Source: Jimgerdemannia flammicorona
Taxonomy: Eukaryota > Mucoromycota > Endogonomycetes > Endogonales > Endogonaceae
Reading direction: 5' to 3'
DNA length: 10,951 nucleotides
NCBI GenBank assembly: GCA_003990745.1
Contig: RBNI01006816.1
Span: 1-10,951 of the forward strand
Shown: in pieces, positions 7,816 through 10,951 of the stretch
Layout: every line of letters starts with the position of its first letter
Numbering within the stretch: position 1 is the first letter of the stretch
Notes under the pieces: generated by a model
Told to the model about the DNA's origin: nothing
The model's database searches: none
The model's input: only the letters and a program-made list of their open reading frames with translations
Translations under genes and position numbers: made by a program

Positions 7816-8135
7816 GATATCTGGGTAATATCTGTATCATAGTGATGTTTGATTATATCTTCTAGAAGATAGCTGATCTGGTAATAGCTTAATTCAGTAG
7901 ACTTTACTGAGTATGTTTAGGGCATTCTATCAGGCTTCTATGAAGTAAAGAGGTACTAGGCTATAGATATTTATGAGGAGTAGAAGAGGTATGGCTTAGT
8001 TGACAATGGTATTTCAAATGTCAGTATGAATATAGTTATAGATCTCAGTGATCATAGTTGTGTATATATTCAAGAGTTGTAGTTATTTATTTAGTTTATT
8101 GTAGTTCTCCATTTTGATATATCTGAGTACTCAGT

Positions 8136-8172
8136 ATATATCTCTTACTCTGCAATACAGCCAAATTTGGCT
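8136..8172 (+). repeat. Left terminal inverted repeat of the MITE
   Basis: 37 bp: a 12-bp perfect match to the right end (ATATATCTCTTA), a near match (CTCTGCAATA), then the internal palindrome AGCCAAATTTGGCT. Confidence 0.8.
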
Positions 8173-8357
8173 ACAAAAAAAAAAATACTATAAAAATATT
8201 ATAAAAATCAAAATAAAATCAAAAAAATTCAATTATAAATAAAAAAATTCAATTTTTTTTTCAACTTTTCTAACTTTTTTCAAAAAAAAATTTTTTTATA
8301 ATTTTATAATAAATATCAAGTCAAAAAAAAAAAATTAAAAATTTAAAAAAAATTTGC

Positions 8358-8399
8358 AGCCAAATTTGGCTATATCATATTACAGAATAAGAGATATAT
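8358..8399 (-). repeat. Right terminal inverted repeat of the MITE
   Basis: 42 bp: the palindrome AGCCAAATTTGGCT, a 5-nt-longer linker than on the left, then the complement of the left terminus ending TAAGAGATATAT. Confidence 0.8.
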
Positions 8400-8444
8400 T
8401 CAATCTTAATCAGTAAGGTTCTATTTATATAATTCTTATATTCC

Positions 8445-8506
8445 ATGACTTTGAGTTGACTCAGCTTTGTACTTTATGACTTTAGTTTGACTCAGCTTCA
8501 TGATCT
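8445..8506. repeat. 31-bp tandem duplication
   Basis: ATGACTTTGAGTTGACTCAG (8445) is repeated as ATGACTTTAGTTTGACTCAG (8476), with exact 31-bp spacing. It lies inside the dead minus-strand coding region; 31 is not a multiple of three, so it shifts frame. Confidence 0.75.
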
Positions 8507-8581
8507 TGCATGTGATTTCCAGATTTGTTCTGAGAGTAATATGTGATTTTGGTAACTTTGAGGTTGTATACTTGTACTATA

Positions 8582-8584
<3 letters not shown>

Positions 8585-8658
<74 letters not shown>

Positions 8659-8769
8659 GTCTCTTAGACTTCAACATTTATTACCATTCTATTAACTATA
8701 AGTACAGAACTCCATCCCACTACCCAATCTTTTTAGGGGGACCCCCTCCCAAATTCTTATACTTGAACA
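8585..8769 (-). repeat. LINE 3' UTR and poly-A tail, shared with the 10831 copy
   Basis: T71 plus 114 bp (8656-8769) match 10831-10944 with only three differences, all A-to-T relative to this copy. The block contains the self-complementary AGGGGGACCCCCT and, in element sense, ends GAGACTATA before the poly-A. It is the likely RNA 3' recognition region for the element's RT, by analogy with other LINEs. Confidence 0.85.
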
Positions 8770-8789
8770 CTACTTTATTACCCACTACT

Positions 8790-10786
8790 CTAACTCTCCT
8801 CTCACTCTGTCTATAAATTCTCTCTATCAATCAATGCTACTGACCACTCTGCAGACCCCATCTCAGCCACCAGTCTGTCAAAATATTCTCTATCAACTTT
8901 TCTACCTTGACAGCTACTCCTCTAAACCCAAATATTTCTCTTTCCCAAAAACAAATAACTAGTAATCTGCCAGCCCCACTCATATAACCAATATTTAACC
9001 CAAAGTAAGCCACTCCTTCCCAACCCCCCTCACCAATCTATCCTTAAGATCCTCTCATCGACCCCTCTCATTATCTCTCCTATGTATAATATCTAAGTGA
9101 TATCCAACTACTAACTAAAAATCACCAAGTACCTTATACTCTTCTAGCCAATGTTCTGGTATCTGTACAAACCCCCCTTCCTGCCCTATATTATAACATT
9201 CCTCATAGTCAAAATTCTCCCCCTCTATAAGATGGCCTGAGTAAAAGTTGAGCATAATATTCCTCCATAGTATATACCACCAGACCACTCAGTACTTAGG
9301 TGGTAACTATCTTCTCATCTCTGCACTCCAGGCCCAGACTTCATTTCAGTCCCACTCCTCTTCAATATCTACCATCTACCAACTGCTAGGCCAAGCATCC
9401 TGGCCCAATCCTCTCTAGCACTCAACTCTATCACTAATATCAAAATCTAGAAGGAGGGTATCTCCCAACAATACTCTATTCTATCTCCTTATTGCCAGGT
9501 CCCAAGGTACCTCTCCTGTCAGTAAATTCCAATGCAGTGAGCCCCATCCACTACTCTTCACCAGAAGCCCTTATACTGCATGTGCCCACTATTTTGAAGA
9601 TCAACTAAGGATAGTAGACCTCTAGTAGAGCCTCTTAGTAAGAATCTTATCTCCCAGATCTTTTTTTTCAGTAGAACCTAGCTACTATCTCTCAGTTCCA
9701 CTACTCTCTTCAGTTACTATACTCTCAAACAATATAGTCTCTTCAAGAAGTCAATCAGCCCAAGTCCTCCTCTAGCCACCAACAATGATAAGATTTCCCA
9801 GCTAATCTGACTCCTCCTCTCAGCCCAGATCTAATCTCTAGCCAACTTCAAAAGCCTCTTTACTACTCAGGCCAAAAAGTCCAGATGATATACCAGATAC
9901 CATAGCTTTGACAGCCAGTAGATATTCAAAATTGTAATATACCCTACCAAAGAAATGTAGTGGCCTCTCCAACTCTGCAGGGTCTCTCCCCAGATAGCCA
10001 CCCTTTACTCCTACTAAGGTCTTGGTAAAACTGACCCATATACTGAAAGATAGATACCTAAGTATCTCACTATCTCTCCAGCAGAGACAATTGCTCCAAT
10101 GATATCTCCTTCCATCAAGCCATTACTCAATACCATTATTTCATACTTGTGCTAGTTAAGTTTTGCCTCCAAATGTGCCTCATACCACTCCACCATTTTC
10201 TGGAGCTCCTTGATATCTGTAATCAATCCCAGACCAACTACTATATTATCCACAAAGGCTCCAACTTTCCACACCACACCAAATACTGAGAGCTCTACTA
10301 TCTTCTGTCAGATTCTATCCATCAATAGCTCTAAGGACAGAGTATACAAAATAGGTGACAGTGGGTCCCCCTGGAGAACACTCCTACCCAGAGGGAATAC
10401 CACCCCTCTATATCTATTATACATAAGTACTGCTCTACTCCCTTCTAACAGACTGATCATTATCTCTCAGAACTATAGAGAGACACCAATCCTGTCCAGT
10501 ACCTTCACCAGCTAGACCTACTGAACACAGTCATAAGCCTTCTCCTGATCCAAGAAGACCAATCTCCCATCCAGTCCACAAGCTTGAGCTCCTTCAATAA
10601 CACCATATACCCAGACTATACTATCTCTAATTGGCCAGCCCCCTATAAAGCCTCACTGCTCCTCTCTCAAGACTTGCTGGACCACCTTCTATATTCTTAC
10701 CACCACCACCTTAGTGATCAACTTCCTGTCTATATCCAGCAGTATGATTGGCCACCAGTTCTTCCAGTTCTCTCTCTTGCTCTTGT

Positions 10787-10788
<2 letters not shown>
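8790..10788 (-). pseudogene. LINE ORF2: reverse transcriptase, thumb and C-terminal domain, inactivated
   Basis: Minus-strand reading in order: NWWPIILLDIDRKLITKVV (around 10770-10715, the RT W-RPI-LL motif), GFIGGWPI, LVFLDQEKAYD (KAYD near 10530-10544), SVLQGDPLSPILYTLSLELL (GDPLSP at 10353-10376), AFVDN (FVDN at 10245-10256), WYEAHLEAKLN, then LNIYWLSKLWYL (around 9900-9932), SQISWEIL and ARGGLGLIDFLKRLYCLRV (around 9720-9780). The C-terminal domain has YILWRNIMLNFYSG and LYRYQNIG, ending with RLVAEMGSAEWSVALIDREN (around 8830-8880). The motif order is that of a LINE RT that would copy its RNA at a nicked target. It is dead: the catalytic motif is VDN instead of ADD, TAG replaces Trp or Gln at several sites, TGA replaces Arg, and frames shift. 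Confidence 0.88.
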
Positions 10789-10833
<45 letters not shown>

Positions 10834-10951
10834 GTCTCTTAGTCTTCAACATTTTTTACCATTCTATTATCTATAAGTACAGAACTCCATCCCACTACCC
10901 AATCTTTTTAGGGGGACCCCCTCCCAAATTCTTATACTTGAACATTTCTTT
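10789..10951 (-). mobile_element. Second LINE of the same family, nested, cut by the window end
   Basis: T42 (10789-10830) and 114 bp of 3' UTR are nearly identical to the 8585 element, in the same orientation, and interrupt the RT N-terminal region of that element just upstream of the NWWPI motif. Similarity stops at about 10944, where the text becomes CATTTCTTT; either the copy is 5'-truncated there or it diverges. The target duplication (left candidate ending CTTGCTCTTGTCC at 10788) cannot be confirmed inside the window. Confidence 0.85.

Larger units (their letters stand above)
8136..8399. mobile_element. 264-bp MITE-like element with long terminal inverted repeats
   Basis: The left end (8136-8172) starts ATATATCTCTTACTCTGCAA, and the reverse complement of the right end (8358-8399) starts ATATATCTCTTATTCTGTAA. 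Both then reach the same 14-bp palindrome AGCCAAATTTGGCT (8159-8172 and 8358-8371). The repeats differ by a few transitions and a 5-nt length difference. The interior is almost pure A/T with no ORF. The flanks suggest a TA or TATA target duplication; a 4-bp reading would reconnect the minus-strand frame around it. The size, inverted repeats and TA-type target resemble Tc1/mariner-type MITEs, but the terminal sequence is not one I can assign. Confidence 0.8.
7221..8584 (-). pseudogene. Decayed coding remnant, upstream half, split by two insertions
   Basis: The minus strand reads as one long protein frame once the insertions at 8136-8399 and 7633-7799 are set aside. From 8584 it gives ILLSEQIWKSHA and KLSQLKVMEYKNYINRTLLI, then after the MITE YSDISKWRTTIN, then SYYQISYLLEDIIKHHYDTD, TQISQHQKLIVHKHQELFY, HKYIKYIQTTDRTFLHPNHY and an acidic tract DNDEAEDNDPSDTN (around 7340). 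About a dozen stops occur, mostly TAA/TAG where Gln is plausible. The plus strand over 7257-7630 is open for about 125 codons, but its Ile/Phe/Val-rich text is the in-register complement of this polar reading. Family unknown; it could be a transposon-encoded or host protein. Confidence 0.55.
8585..10788 (-). mobile_element. LINE (non-LTR retrotransposon), inactivated, 5' part outside or displaced
   Basis: T71 (8585-8655) marks the poly-A end of a minus-strand LINE, followed by a 3' UTR and most of ORF2. The element is interrupted at 10789 by a second LINE insertion, so its 5' portion (endonuclease, any ORF1) and right target duplication lie beyond the window. The sequence left of the tail (GTATACTTGTACTATACTC, ending 8584) should be its left duplication. 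It is less decayed than the 641-2190 copy. Confidence 0.88.

Noticed and set aside
10210..10515. 101-codon plus-strand ORF
   Set aside because: It is antisense to the RT palm of the minus-strand LINE (GDPLSP and FVDN motifs).

Overview
The window looks like a repeat-choked, gene-poor stretch of a eukaryotic genome, most likely a filamentous fungus. The reasons are non-LTR retrotransposons with reverse transcriptase (RT) motifs of the kind known from fungal LINEs, short spliceosomal-type introns in a dead gene, extreme scarcity of CpG (I find about four by eye in 10.95 kb), and decay dominated by C-to-T/G-to-A changes that turn Gln codons (CAA/CAG) and Trp codons (TGG) into stops. This resembles repeat-induced point mutation (RIP) or methylation-driven deamination. 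The host assignment is inference. I see no intact protein-coding gene, no tRNA or rRNA, and no prokaryotic signal.

Layout, left to right. Positions 60-640 hold an unrecognised minus-strand coding remnant. Positions 641-1560 are a minus-strand RT and thumb fragment of a LINE, followed at 1561-2190 by the C-terminal domain of the same LINE family on the PLUS strand. That head-to-head inversion is what twin priming produces. Positions 2191-2679 are AT-rich spacer with a 41-bp tandem repeat. Positions 2680-4330 are a dead, apparently intron-containing minus-strand gene with a Gln/Gly-rich stretch, three roughly 16-17-residue repeats and eight hexapeptide repeats. Positions 4331-5500 are poorly resolved remnant sequence.

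Positions 5500-8584 are a second dead minus-strand coding region (possibly part of the same element or gene as the first), broken by three insertions: a 1,227-bp poly-A retroelement (5977-7203) with a 17-bp target-site duplication; a 167-bp 5'-truncated LINE tail (7633-7799) with a perfect 16-bp duplication; and a 264-bp MITE-like element (8136-8399) with about 37-42-bp terminal inverted repeats. Positions 8585-10788 are a minus-strand LINE retaining most of RT, thumb and C-terminal domain but inactivated. At 10789 another copy of the same LINE family is inserted into it and runs off the window.

The parts do not cooperate as a pathway; the window is best read as layers of insertion and decay. 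Oldest are the coding remnants and the 641-2190 LINE, then the 8585 LINE, then the nested 10789 copy. The 5977 element and the 7633 tail look young, because their duplications are nearly or fully intact. Positions of degenerate remnants are approximate, because frames were followed by eye across stops and small indels.
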